NCBI GenBank assembly: GCA_030827125.1
Contig: JAURFD010000004.1
Location: 1 to 64,000 of the forward strand
DNA length: 64,000 nucleotides
DNA from: Candidatus Nanopelagicales bacterium
GTDB lineage: Bacteria; Actinomycetota; Actinomycetes; S36-B12
Reading direction: 5' to 3'
Positions 16,695 to 25,638 of the stretch are shown piece after piece. The translations under genes and the position numbers were made by a program. Each line of letters opens with the position of its first letter. The first letter of the stretch is position 1. The notes below the pieces were generated by a model. The model saw only the letters and a program-made list of their open reading frames with translations. It searched no databases and was not told the DNA's origin.

Positions 16695-17579
16695 TCAGCC
16701 CTGAGCCAGCGCCAACAACTCCGGATCACTAAACGAGCTCTCCACCAGACGGCCGTTGACGAGCACCGTCGGCGTCCCGGTGACACCGCGGGCGAAGGCC
16801 GCCTTGGTCACCGCGGAGGCGAAGGGCACGTAGCGTGTCTCCTCGATGCAAGCGATCGTCTCGGGGCCAGCACCAGCGTCTCGCGCGAGAGCCGCGAGTA
16901 CGTCGTTCTGGAACTGGCTCGGCGGTTCACTCGGATCGGCACTCGCGAAGAGTGCGGAGTCAAACGCGACGAAGACCTGCGCGCTACCGCCGTCAATGAC
17001 ACAGGCGGCCGCACTCGCCGCGCGCGCGGAAGCACCCGGCGGAGTCAGGTCCCGGTTGGCCTCCTTGAGGAAGGCGAGGTTGTACTGCTTGACGAGCACG
17101 TTCGACCCCGGTTGCAGGGCTTTCGCCATCAGCGGGGCGCCGATCTGCGCCTCCCACTGCTGGCAGAAGGGGCACTGGTAGTCGATGAAGACCTCAACAA
17201 CATTCGACGCGTTGGGGTCCCCGACAAGCACCGCGCCCGCACCGTCGACCCCCACCGGCATGGGCGTGCCGTCAGGGAGACTCGTGGCCGCGGCGATTGT
17301 CTGCTTCGGAGCCGCTGCCCCGCCCCCCGACGCGGTAGTGCCGCCGCCGGCAGCCTGCGCTGATGTCTCCGATTGGAGTTTGTCTACCTTGGTTTCCAGC
17401 GATGACACCGTCGACGACAGCGTCGTCACGCCGATCACCGCCCACACACCGACCACGACGAGGAGGACGAGCACGACGACCAAGGCCACTCGCAATCGCG
17501 ACACCTGACGCTTGAGTTTGGCCATGCCCGGCACCGGGCGGTCGGCGTTCGCGCCGTACGGCGATAGATCCTGGGTCAC
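16695..17579 (-). CDS. membrane-anchored DsbA-like thioredoxin-fold protein
   Basis: A 294-aa protein with a short cytosolic N-terminus, one membrane segment (VALVVVLVLLVVVGVWAV), a coiled stalk (LETKVDKLQSE), a Gly/Ala/Thr linker and an outer thioredoxin domain. The domain has FIDYQCPFCQQW with the CPFC redox pair and the cis-proline segment GVTGTPTVLVNG, so it should oxidise or reduce disulfides of exported proteins. The start is GTG 17579, six bases after TACGCT. The 113 bases between it and the convergent MFS gene hold no clear structure. Confidence 0.88.
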   Translation of the reverse strand: MTQDLSPYGANADRPVPGMAKLKRQVSRLRVALVVVLVLLVVVGVWAVIGVTTLSSTVSSLETKVDKLQSETSAQAAGGGTTASGGGAAAPKQTIAAATSLPDGTPMPVGVDGAGAVLVGDPNASNVVEVFIDYQCPFCQQWEAQIGAPLMAKALQPGSNVLVKQYNLAFLKEANRDLTPPGASARAASAAACVIDGGSAQVFVAFDSALFASADPSEPPSQFQNDVLAALARDAGAGPETIACIEETRYVPFASAVTKAAFARGVTGTPTVLVNGRLVESSFSDPELLALAQG

Positions 17580-17585
17580 CACGAC

Positions 17586-17591
17586 AGCGTA
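17586..17591 (-). promoter_or_regulatory. leaderless -10 box of the DsbA-like gene
   Basis: TACGCT followed by six bases and GTG 17579. The adjacent GTG at 17582 would lie only three bases from the box. Confidence 0.5.
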
Positions 17592-17648
17592 GGCGGGGCG
17601 GCGTGGCTACCGCACATCGGCCGCACCCACCAATGGCAGGATCGCGGC

Positions 17649-18275
17649 GTGCACGATCCCTGGAGGTATTGCGATGCCGACGACGATGTCGTTGCCGACT
17701 TCCTCGCCGCCAGCGTGCAGCGTCTCATCGAATCCGGGGGCTGGTTGAACCCGGAGACTCGATTGGTTGCCCGCGGTGGACAGATCCACGTGGAGTGTGA
17801 TGCCGATGCTGGCGAGCCACTCTTCCGCGTCCCTCGCGCGGCGTTCCTTCACGTCGGCGCCATCTCGTGGTCGGACGATGCCGAGGCTCTTGCCATCACC
17901 GACATGGGTGTGAGCGCTGGAGACACCGACCTTGCACTCCTCTTCAGCCAGATCGGATTGCACAACTCCTGCGGCAAGCTCCCCTGGATCGCCGCGACCC
18001 ACCCGACCCTGGCTGCCGACCTGACCGACGAGATCATCAACGCCGTCCGGGCTATCCAGCCGAACTTCCGGACCCAGCACCCGTCAGCCGCCGAATTGTT
18101 CTGGCGCAATCGCGCCTTCCACATTCCCGCCTTCAGCGATGAGCCGGAACTCATCGCGCTCTGTGTCGGCAAACGGGACCACGCTGCTCATCAAGAGCGT
18201 GACGACCGGCGATGGTTGCGGCATCACCGACATCGAGGTGACCTGTCCGACGGCGCGAGCCACGCCGCGCGGTGA
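17649..18275 (+). pseudogene. 5' part of a truncated gene, possibly SET-like
   Basis: Residues 1 to about 168 look like real protein (WRYCDADDDVVADFLAASV... to ELFWRNRAFHIPAFSDEPE). The ETRLVARGGQIHVECDADAG segment and the NRAFxIPxF segment recall SET-domain proteins, but the NHS-type motif expected next is missing, so this is tentative. From about 18160 the frame becomes histidine- and arginine-rich (RDDRRWLRHHRHRGD), the mark of reading a second gene out of frame. The start is GTG 17649. A deletion that joined this gene to the tail of another is the simplest explanation. Confidence 0.45.
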
Positions 18276-18423
18276 CTACGGCTGCACCGTGCGCCGCGAC
18301 CCGGATGGCCGGGTCTATGTGACGACGTACGGCAACAAGAACCTCACGGTGACAGCGAAGGTGGTCGCCGAAGGACCGGATCACACCAAGACGACCTGGA
18401 CACGCACCTGGTCAGTGTCCTGA
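18160..18423 (+). pseudogene. 3' fragment of a secreted-protein gene
   Basis: A second frame encodes about 85 residues from SANGTTLLIKSVTTG to TWTRTWSVS at 18423, with a cysteine pattern (DGCGITDIEVTCPT, GDYGC) and a beta-sandwich look typical of the C-terminal end of an exported protein. It has no signal peptide; the nominal ATG at 18139 lies in sequence that reads as the preceding gene in another frame. It therefore looks like the tail of a gene whose front has been lost. The 197 bases to the next gene contain a repeat of CCTCAGT (12-base period) and the ribosome site of the sulfatase. Confidence 0.4.
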
Positions 18424-18620
18424 CGCCCTCCATGTGTGCCAGATATCCGAGGTTCCTCACGTAAGGATCCGCGGATTCGCGGCACATCCGGGCACGGGAT
18501 GGTCACGCGACACGGCAGCGAGACTGCACAACACCTCAGTGAGTGCCTCAGTAGTAGCACGGTGCTGTGGATTTGCGTCCGCTGAGAGACTGACGGGACC
18601 ATCACCGAGGAGGCAGCAGC

Positions 18621-20594
18621 GTGAGCGAGTCCACTGGGACACCATCCGGCCTGAGCAGGCGTCGCCTTCTCCAGGCGGCCGGAGCCGCAGGATTGGCGGC
18701 CGGGGTTGGCGCGGCGGCGGCCCAGTCAGCCTCCGCTGCCCCCCAACCGAAGTTCACGCCCCGCGGGCGCCTCAAGCGTCGCCCGAACTTCCTCGTGATC
18801 ATGATGGACGAGCAGCGCTACGCCCCGTTCTACGAGAACGCCGAGACCAAGGCCTGGCGCGAGGCCAACCTGCACGCGCAGAACTTCCTGCGCCGCCAGG
18901 CCTTCGAGTTCACCCACCACCACGTGATGTCGGTGGCGTGCCAGCCGAGCCGTGCCTCGGTCTACACCGGCCAATACCCCTCCCTGCACGGCGTCGCGCA
19001 GACCTCGGGCGCCGCCAAGAGCGCCATCGAGGAAGACCTGCTCTGGCTCGACCCCACCACGGTCCCCACGATGGGCAACTACTTCCGTTCCGCTGGCTAC
19101 AACACCTTCTGGAAGGGCAAGTGGCACATTTCCGACGCCGACCTCTACCAGCCCGGCGGCTACAACCCGCTTCCGTCGTACACCGACACCGGCGCGCGCG
19201 ATTCGTACCTCGAGGACATTTACCTTGAGGCCCAGCGCCTTGAGCAGTATGGCTTCGAGGGTTTCATCGGCCCCGAGCCGCACGGCAGCAACCCCCTGAA
19301 CTCCGGCTCCTCCGCCCCACGCGGCAAAGGCCGCGACGAGGTGTACGCCGAGCTCGGCGTCCAGCAACTGCAGCGCCTGCGCCGTTCGAAGAAGCCGTGG
19401 CTGCTCGTGACGTCCTTCGTCAATCCGCACGACATCACCCTGTGGGGCAATCTCGCACTCGCTGGCAGCCTCAGTGGTCCCGGCGGCTTCTACCTTGCCC
19501 AACAGCTCATCGGATCCAATGTGCCTGATCGGCTTTTCACTGACGAGTACACCCGGTCGGCGAGCGAGGACCTCAGCACGAAGCCGGTCGCCCAGGGCAG
19601 CTTCGTCGCGCGCTATCCCGAAGGTTTCCAGCCACTCACCAATAACGATGCCTACCACCGGTTCTACTACCAGCTGCAGAAGAACGTCGACGAGCAGATC
19701 AAAAAGGTTGTCGATGCACTGACGGCCAACGAGGATCAGTACCGCGACACGATCGTCATCTACCTTTCTGACCACGGTGAAATGCTCGGGGCTCACGGTG
19801 GCATGTTCCAGAAGTGGCATTCGGCCTATGACGAGATGCTGCGCGTGCCCTTCATGTTCCACAATCCGGTGCTCTTCCCGGAGGCGAAGAGCAGTGACAT
19901 CCAGACCTCGCACGCCGATCTGCTTCCGACGATGCTCGGCCTGGCGGGCCTCAACGAGTCCGCGTTGGCCCGCAAGCTCAACAGCACGCACACGCAGGTC
20001 CGGCGACTTGTCGGACGTGACCTTTCACCCATCCTGCTCGGCGAGCGCCGACCAGAGTCTGAGGTGAGCACACCCGTCTACTTCATGACCGACGATCAGC
20101 CCTTCAAGGGCGACAACGCCGTGTCACTCCTCGGCATGTCCTACCGGCCGGTCGACCAGCCGAACTGTGTCGAGACGGTCGTCACCTACCTGCCCACGGG
20201 TGCGGACGGAGCGCAGGAGCGCTGGAAGTACTCCCGCTACTGGGACAACCCGCAGTGGTGGACCACCCCCAACGTCCAGGACGTGCAGACCTTCGTGCCG
20301 GGACTGGTCAACAAGCCTGGATCACGCGTGGCGGAGACCACGGTCAAGGCACTCAACCCCACCGGGGGTCAAATCGCCCCGCCCGACGATCAATTCGAGA
20401 TGTACAACGTCACGGCTGACCCGGGTGAGATGACGAACCTCTATGACAACCCGGACTACGCCGACGTACAGGCGAAGTTAGCGGGAATCTTACAGGCCGA
20501 ACGCACCGCCAAGCGCCTTGCCCCCACCATGCAGCCCTGGGCCAACGGCTCTATGCGCCAGTTCCCCTTCGTCCCGGGCGTCTCTCCCTCCTAA
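18621..20594 (+). CDS. Tat-exported sulfatase
   Basis: A 657-aa arylsulfatase/alkaline-phosphatase-superfamily enzyme. SRRRLLQAAG followed by a hydrophobic run is a twin-arginine signal, so it is exported folded. MMDEQR and SDHGEMLGAHG supply calcium ligands, and ACQPSRAS matches the C-x-P-S-x-R motif whose cysteine is converted to formylglycine before catalysis. It should remove sulfate from an organic ester outside the cell; the substrate is unknown. GTG 18621 has GAGGAGG upstream. No formylglycine-generating enzyme is in the window. A strong hairpin follows the stop by 12 bases. Confidence 0.9.
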   Translation: MSESTGTPSGLSRRRLLQAAGAAGLAAGVGAAAAQSASAAPQPKFTPRGRLKRRPNFLVIMMDEQRYAPFYENAETKAWREANLHAQNFLRRQAFEFTHHHVMSVACQPSRASVYTGQYPSLHGVAQTSGAAKSAIEEDLLWLDPTTVPTMGNYFRSAGYNTFWKGKWHISDADLYQPGGYNPLPSYTDTGARDSYLEDIYLEAQRLEQYGFEGFIGPEPHGSNPLNSGSSAPRGKGRDEVYAELGVQQLQRLRRSKKPWLLVTSFVNPHDITLWGNLALAGSLSGPGGFYLAQQLIGSNVPDRLFTDEYTRSASEDLSTKPVAQGSFVARYPEGFQPLTNNDAYHRFYYQLQKNVDEQIKKVVDALTANEDQYRDTIVIYLSDHGEMLGAHGGMFQKWHSAYDEMLRVPFMFHNPVLFPEAKSSDIQTSHADLLPTMLGLAGLNESALARKLNSTHTQVRRLVGRDLSPILLGERRPESEVSTPVYFMTDDQPFKGDNAVSLLGMSYRPVDQPNCVETVVTYLPTGADGAQERWKYSRYWDNPQWWTTPNVQDVQTFVPGLVNKPGSRVAETTVKALNPTGGQIAPPDDQFEMYNVTADPGEMTNLYDNPDYADVQAKLAGILQAERTAKRLAPTMQPWANGSMRQFPFVPGVSPS

Positions 20595-20606
20595 CTCCGC
20601 CCATTT

Positions 20607-20656
20607 CCGACCGTTGTGGTTGGTTTTCGCTCGCTGGAAGCAACCACAACGGTCGG
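20607..20656. terminator. hairpin terminator after the sulfatase gene
   Basis: CCGACCGTTGTGGTTG (20607-20622) pairs perfectly with CAACCACAACGGTCGG (20641-20656) around an 18-base loop. It separates the sulfatase from the ABC-F gene. Confidence 0.7.
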
Positions 20657-20707
20657 CAACCGAGGTGGGGTCTGGGTCGCTAGCGGCCAACCCACCACAA
20701 TGGGGCC

Positions 20708-22486
20708 ATGGCCCCCCGCAACCTCGTCAACTTCGACGCGGTCACCAAGGCCTACGGCGATAAGCCGCTCCTCCATGACGTCTCCCTGGGCGTCGGCGAA
20801 GGCGAACGCATCGCCGTCGTCGGCCGCAACGGCGCCGGCAAGAGCACGCTGCTCGCGGTCATGGCCGGCCTGGTGCCACCCGATTCCGGGCGCGTGACGC
20901 TGGGCTCTGACGTCCATCTCGAAGCGGTCTCCCAGGCCGAGCAGTTCGACCCGGCGATGACCATCGCCGACTACGTCGTCCCCGGGCTCGACGTCCACGA
21001 GTGGGCGACGCAGCCCAGGATCCGCGAGGTCCTTGACGGCCTCCTCGGTGGCTTCGACGAATCCTCCCTCGGCCGCACACTCGGCAATCTCTCCGGGGGT
21101 GAACGGCGCCGCGTCCAGCTCGCCCGTGCGCTCATTGCCGACGCCGATCTGCTCCTGCTGGACGAGCCAACCAACCACCTCGACGTCGAGGTCATCTCCT
21201 GGCTCGCCGACCACCTGCGTAACCGGCCGCGCCTCGCCCTCGTCATCGTCACGCACGATCGCTGGTTCCTCGATGCCCTGAGTGACCGCACTTGGGAGGT
21301 CGTGGGGGGTGCCGTCGAGGAGTACGACGGCGGGTACTCCGCGTACGTCCTAGCGAAAGCCGAGCGATCGCGTCAGGCCGCTGCCTCGGAGGCGCGACGC
21401 CAGAATCTGCTGCGCAAAGAGTTGGCCTGGCTGCGACGAGGCGCACCCGCGCGTACGTCGAAACCGAAGTTCCGCATCGACGCGGCCAATGAACTCATCG
21501 CCAATGAACCCCCACCGCGTGACAGCGTCGAATTGCTGTCCTTCGCCAACGCGCGACTAGGCAAGGTGGTCATTGAGACCGATGACGTGACCGTCAGGGT
21601 CGGCGACCGACCACTGTTTGGGCACCTGACCTGGAATATCGGACCCGGACAGCGCCTGGGTCTGCTGGGCGCCAACGGCTCCGGCAAGACGACCCTGATC
21701 CGCACGCTTCTCGGTGACCGCGAACCGGTGGCCGGTACCGTCACCCGCGGCTCGACGGTCAAGCCGGGGCTGCTTTCGCAACACCTCGAAGAACTCGACC
21801 CGAAACTGCGCGTCCTTGAAGCTGTCGAGGAGGTCGGGCGCCGCGTCGAACTCGGCAAGGATCGTGAACTCACCGCCTCACAATTGTGTGAACGTCTCGG
21901 CTTTGGCTCCGATGCTCAGTGGACCCCGGTGGGCGACCTCTCCGGTGGCGAACGACGCCGACTGCAACTGACAAGACTGCTCATGTCGGGGCCGAACGTG
22001 CTCATCCTTGACGAACCGACCAATGACTTCGACGTCGAAACGCTCGCGGCCCTCGAGGATCTCCTCGACGGCTACGGCGGCACGCTGCTGGTCGTCTCCC
22101 ATGATCGCTACTTCCTCGAGCGCGTGTGCGACGACTTCTACGCGCTCCTTGGCGATCAACGGCTCACCCACCTCACCGGTGGAGTCGAGGAGTACCTCAA
22201 TCGCCGTTCACGCGCATCCACGGCGGCCACACCATCGGCACCCCCCACGGGGCATCCTGAGGAAGCCCCGCGCGTGTCACAGGCGGAAGTTCGGGCGCGG
22301 GCCAAGGAATTGGCCAAGATCGAGCGCGCTATTGCGAAGGCCACGGAAGCCGAGCGTGCGCTGCACGACCAGATGGCGGACGCGGCTACCGACCACACGC
22401 GCCTTGCGGACCTCAATCGGGAGTTGCAGGAGGCGCAGCAACGCATCGCCGCCCTCGAGGAAGAGTGGCTCACACTCGCCGATTGA
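20708..22486 (+). CDS. ABC-F ATPase, Uup-like
   Basis: A 592-aa soluble protein with two ABC ATPase domains and no membrane segments. Domain 1 has GRNGAGKST, LSGGERRR and LLLLDEPTNHLD; domain 2 has GANGSGKTT, LSGGERRR and LILDEPTNDFD. The linker between them and the C-terminal coiled coil (about residues 515-590, rich in A, E, R and Q) are those of the Uup branch, which acts on ribosomes or DNA rather than in transport. ATG 20708 is six bases after CACAAT, a near match to the leaderless box. Confidence 0.88.
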   Translation: MAPRNLVNFDAVTKAYGDKPLLHDVSLGVGEGERIAVVGRNGAGKSTLLAVMAGLVPPDSGRVTLGSDVHLEAVSQAEQFDPAMTIADYVVPGLDVHEWATQPRIREVLDGLLGGFDESSLGRTLGNLSGGERRRVQLARALIADADLLLLDEPTNHLDVEVISWLADHLRNRPRLALVIVTHDRWFLDALSDRTWEVVGGAVEEYDGGYSAYVLAKAERSRQAAASEARRQNLLRKELAWLRRGAPARTSKPKFRIDAANELIANEPPPRDSVELLSFANARLGKVVIETDDVTVRVGDRPLFGHLTWNIGPGQRLGLLGANGSGKTTLIRTLLGDREPVAGTVTRGSTVKPGLLSQHLEELDPKLRVLEAVEEVGRRVELGKDRELTASQLCERLGFGSDAQWTPVGDLSGGERRRLQLTRLLMSGPNVLILDEPTNDFDVETLAALEDLLDGYGGTLLVVSHDRYFLERVCDDFYALLGDQRLTHLTGGVEEYLNRRSRASTAATPSAPPTGHPEEAPRVSQAEVRARAKELAKIERAIAKATEAERALHDQMADAATDHTRLADLNRELQEAQQRIAALEEEWLTLAD

Positions 22487-22502
22487 TCCACCCAGCGCGT
22501 GA

Positions 22503-22536
22503 CGAGGGCCCCGGTGCAGTCGCACCGGGGCCCTCG
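22503..22536. terminator. bidirectional terminator hairpin
   Basis: CGAGGGCCCCGGTGC pairs perfectly with GCACCGGGGCCCTCG around the loop AGTC, between the convergent ABC-F and binding-protein genes. Confidence 0.8.
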
Positions 22537-22548
22537 CTCTGCGTCGGA

Positions 22549-23901
22549 TTAGCTACCCGAGCACGGAGCGCTGTAGTCGTACGCCGCGGCCGTAGGCCCG
22601 ACGTATCCGACCAGCAGCGTCTCGATCCCGAGCGCGGCATCCTCGGACGGGATGTTCACGGACACTGAGCGATCGACGTCTGCGGGCGGACCCCCGACAA
22701 GCGAGTTGGGCAGCGCACCCTCGTAATCGACCTCGACACCACCCTGTACGGCAGCAACAAGGCCTTCGCGGGTGAGATCACCGCTCGCGGCGGCCTTTTC
22801 CAGCGCGGCCTTCATCGGGTACTGCCACACCCAGCCGTAGGTGTAGCCATCATTGGCGGGCAGCACGCCCTCGCCGAGTTGGGCCTGCATCGCATCCATC
22901 GCGGCCGACGGGGTGCCGAAGGAGCCGGTGGTGCCAACGTTGGTGAAGGCAGCCAACAGGGCAGGCGCCGCGGCCGTCTGCAGGAGCAGCGGATTCCACG
23001 TGGGAGCTGCCCCGAGGAACTGGCCCTTGAAGCCCGAAGCGACGGCCTTGCCGACGATCTCCGCAACCTCCGCGGGGCCCGTGCCGATGGCGACCATGTC
23101 GGCGCCGGACTCAAGGATCTGCTGAACGGCCGCGTCCTGGTTGCCGGCGATGGCATTGGGGGCCGACTCGATGAAGCCACCGAACTCGACGCCGTTCGCT
23201 GCGGCCCACGCTTCCGCACCCGCCGCGTAGTCGCCACCGAAGTCTCCAGGCGGGCCCACCGCGACGAGCTTGGTGATGGGTGTCTTGTTTTCGGTCCACC
23301 AGTCCAGGCCGCTCATGGCCTGCATGCAGTACGACGACCCGGACTCAAGCAGTACTCCACCGTCGGTCTCGGGGAACTGCCAGCCGGACCACCATGACGC
23401 CGGAACGCCGATGACGTTATCCGCCTCCATGTCAGGGAGGATTGCCTGTGTTTGCGGGGTTCCTAACGTCTGCGCAAGAGCCAGGATATTTGACTCAATG
23501 GAGCGGTACTCCTGGCTGTGCACGGCCGGGTCGTACTTGTTGTCACGCGCATTGGCCGCGATATTCACGTCGAAGCCCGAGATACCACCCTGCTGATTGA
23601 CGTAGGTCCAGAAGTCCTGCTGGCCGGTCACCACCTGTGTTGCGAGCGGCGCGAAAGGACCCTCGGTTAGGTCTGAGAGCACGCCGAGGTAGATGCAGCC
23701 GTTGTTCGGATTAATGGCCTCCGGGCACGGCTCCTCGGTGACGCCGATATCGAAGGCGATGTCGCCACGGGGATTCGAGCTTTCCGATGACGAGGACTCC
23801 TCGGTCGGCGAGCTGTCACCTCCGCCGCCCCCACAACCGGCCAGGACAAGGGCGACAACACCCGCACCCGCCAGCGTCTTCACCAAGCGATGTGACCCCA
23901 C
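22549..23901 (-). CDS. branched-chain-amino-acid-type ABC substrate-binding lipoprotein
   Basis: A 450-aa lipoprotein with lipobox LVLAGC, a Gly/Ser/Glu linker and a type-I periplasmic-binding fold (LGVLSDLTEGPFAP, then QQDFWTYVNQQGGISGFDV) as in LivK-like proteins. It captures the substrate outside the membrane for the transporter encoded divergently at 24062-29589. GTG 23901 has GGAGG upstream. The large number of tryptophans and tyrosines near the cleft and the acyl-CoA ligase in the operon suggest an organic acid, not necessarily an amino acid. The 160 bases to livF contain the divergent promoters and a small GGGCG-aatc-CGCCC hairpin. Confidence 0.88.
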   Translation of the reverse strand: MGSHRLVKTLAGAGVVALVLAGCGGGGGDSSPTEESSSSESSNPRGDIAFDIGVTEEPCPEAINPNNGCIYLGVLSDLTEGPFAPLATQVVTGQQDFWTYVNQQGGISGFDVNIAANARDNKYDPAVHSQEYRSIESNILALAQTLGTPQTQAILPDMEADNVIGVPASWWSGWQFPETDGGVLLESGSSYCMQAMSGLDWWTENKTPITKLVAVGPPGDFGGDYAAGAEAWAAANGVEFGGFIESAPNAIAGNQDAAVQQILESGADMVAIGTGPAEVAEIVGKAVASGFKGQFLGAAPTWNPLLLQTAAAPALLAAFTNVGTTGSFGTPSAAMDAMQAQLGEGVLPANDGYTYGWVWQYPMKAALEKAAASGDLTREGLVAAVQGGVEVDYEGALPNSLVGGPPADVDRSVSVNIPSEDAALGIETLLVGYVGPTAAAYDYSAPCSGS

Positions 23902-24061
23902 GATTCCTCCTTCGCGCCCTGCCCGGCCTACGCCTGAGCACTATTCGAACTCTGCCAGGCTTTTGGCCGACGCGCATGCGAACTTCGCCGCGCGGAACTG
24001 CGATTTCTTGGCAGGATGACAGGGTCGATGGGCGAATCCGCCCGGGAAGGGGTGTTATCCG

Positions 24062-24847
24062 GTGCTCACCGTCGAGAACCTCGAGGTGGTCTACGAGGAC
24101 GTGATCCAGGTTCTCAAGGGCGTGAGCCTCCAGGTCCCCGAGGGCTCCGTCGTGGCACTCCTCGGCCCCAATGGTGCGGGCAAGACCACAGTTCTGCGGG
24201 CGATTACCGGGCTCCTCGACGTCCACCGAGGCCGAGTCACCAAAGGGCGCGTGAGCCTGGATGGCCAGGACATCCAATCGCTCCAGGCGCCGCAGATCGT
24301 GCAAGCAGGCATCGGACAGGTCATGGAGGGGCGCCGGATCTTCCGCGAGTTCACGGTCGAGGAGAACCTCAAGGCGGGGGGCCACACGGCGTCTCGCGCC
24401 GACATCGCCGAGGGCCTCGAGCGCGCCTACTCGATGTTCCCCGTGCTGGCCGAACGCCGCAAGCAAACCGCCGGATACCTCTCGGGCGGTGAGCAACAGA
24501 TGCTGGCCATCGGTCGCGCCCTCATGTCCAAGCCGCGCTACCTCCTCCTCGACGAGCCATCCCTCGGAGTAGCGCCGAAGATTGTCCAGCAGTTGCGCGA
24601 CCTGATCGTGCAGATCAATGCGGATGGCACGTCGGTGCTCCTCGTCGAGCAGAACGCCACGATGGCGCTCTCCATCGCGACCCACGGCTACGTCCTCGAG
24701 ACCGGTCGCGTCGTCATGGACAAACCAGCGGACGAACTCCGCGACGACGACGACATCCGCGAGTTCTATCTGGGGCTGCGCGGTGATGAGCGGGGCTCAC
24801 TGCGCGACGTGAAGCAATACCGACGTAGGAAGCGGTGGTTGAGTTGA
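24062..24847 (+). CDS. livF: branched-chain-type ABC importer ATPase LivF
   Basis: A 261-aa ATPase with GPNGAGKTT, LSGGEQQML and LLLDEPSLGVAP, the last being characteristic of LivF. The GIGQVMEGRRIFREFTVEENL stretch is also family-typical. GTG 24062 lies nine bases after GGGAAGGGG. The gene overlaps livG by 13 bases, so the two are translationally coupled and would form the heterodimeric motor. Confidence 0.9.
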   Translation: MLTVENLEVVYEDVIQVLKGVSLQVPEGSVVALLGPNGAGKTTVLRAITGLLDVHRGRVTKGRVSLDGQDIQSLQAPQIVQAGIGQVMEGRRIFREFTVEENLKAGGHTASRADIAEGLERAYSMFPVLAERRKQTAGYLSGGEQQMLAIGRALMSKPRYLLLDEPSLGVAPKIVQQLRDLIVQINADGTSVLLVEQNATMALSIATHGYVLETGRVVMDKPADELRDDDDIREFYLGLRGDERGSLRDVKQYRRRKRWLS

Positions 24848-25638
24848 GCGCCGACACACTTCTCGACGCACAGGGAATCTCGCTGTCCTTTGGCGGCACT
24901 CGAGCCATCCGAGACGTCAGCTTCGATGTCCGTCGCGGGGAACTCTTCGCGATCATCGGTCCCAACGGTGCCGGCAAGACGTCGATCTTCAACTGCATCA
25001 GCGGTGTCTACCGCCCTCAGGAAGGGTCACTTCGCCTCGATGACGACGAACTCATCGGCATGGCACCCGAGAGCATCGCCAAGCTCGGCGTGGCCCGCAT
25101 GTTCCAGAACATCGAACTGTTCGACAACTTGACCGTGCTGGACAACCTCATGCTCGGCAGAGCACTGCACATGAACTATTCGGTTGCCTCAGCGTTCATC
25201 TTCAGCCCCAACGTGCGCCGCCAGGAAGCCGCCAACCGCGAGGCAGTGGAGCGCATCATCGACTTCCTCGACATTGAGAGTCACCGCAACTTCCCCGTGG
25301 GGATGCTCCCCTACGGAGTCAAGAAGCGCGTCGAGTTGGGCCGGGCGCTCGCGATGGAGCCGACGCTGCTGCTCCTGGACGAGCCCGTCGCCGGCATGAA
25401 CGTCGAAGAGACCGAGGACATGGCACGATTCATCCTCGACGTTCGCGCGGAAATGGGGGTCACGATGATCCTCGTCGAGCATGACATGGGCCTGGTCATG
25501 GACCTCGCCGATCGCGTGCTGGTACTGGACTTCGGTGAGCGCATCGCCCTTGGCGAGCCCGCGCAGGTGCAGGCCGACCCCAACGTGATCCGCGCGTACC
25601 TCGGCGAAGACCTCACCGGCGCCCTGACGGAGGCATGA
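24835..25638 (+). CDS. livG: branched-chain-type ABC importer ATPase LivG
   Basis: A 267-aa partner ATPase with GPNGAGKTS and the LivG-typical VARMFQNIELFDNLTVLDNL segment and LLLDEPVAGMNVEET. The signature motif reads LPYGVKKRVELGRAL, a variation of the LSGG loop that is common in this subfamily. GTG 24835 overlaps the end of livF, and the stop overlaps the ATG of the ligase as ATGA. Confidence 0.9.
   Translation: MVELSADTLLDAQGISLSFGGTRAIRDVSFDVRRGELFAIIGPNGAGKTSIFNCISGVYRPQEGSLRLDDDELIGMAPESIAKLGVARMFQNIELFDNLTVLDNLMLGRALHMNYSVASAFIFSPNVRRQEAANREAVERIIDFLDIESHRNFPVGMLPYGVKKRVELGRALAMEPTLLLLDEPVAGMNVEETEDMARFILDVRAEMGVTMILVEHDMGLVMDLADRVLVLDFGERIALGEPAQVQADPNVIRAYLGEDLTGALTEA

Noticed and set aside
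18726-19991. 421-aa minus-strand ORF
   Set aside because: It is antisense to the sulfatase, which has a Tat signal and formylglycine motif.
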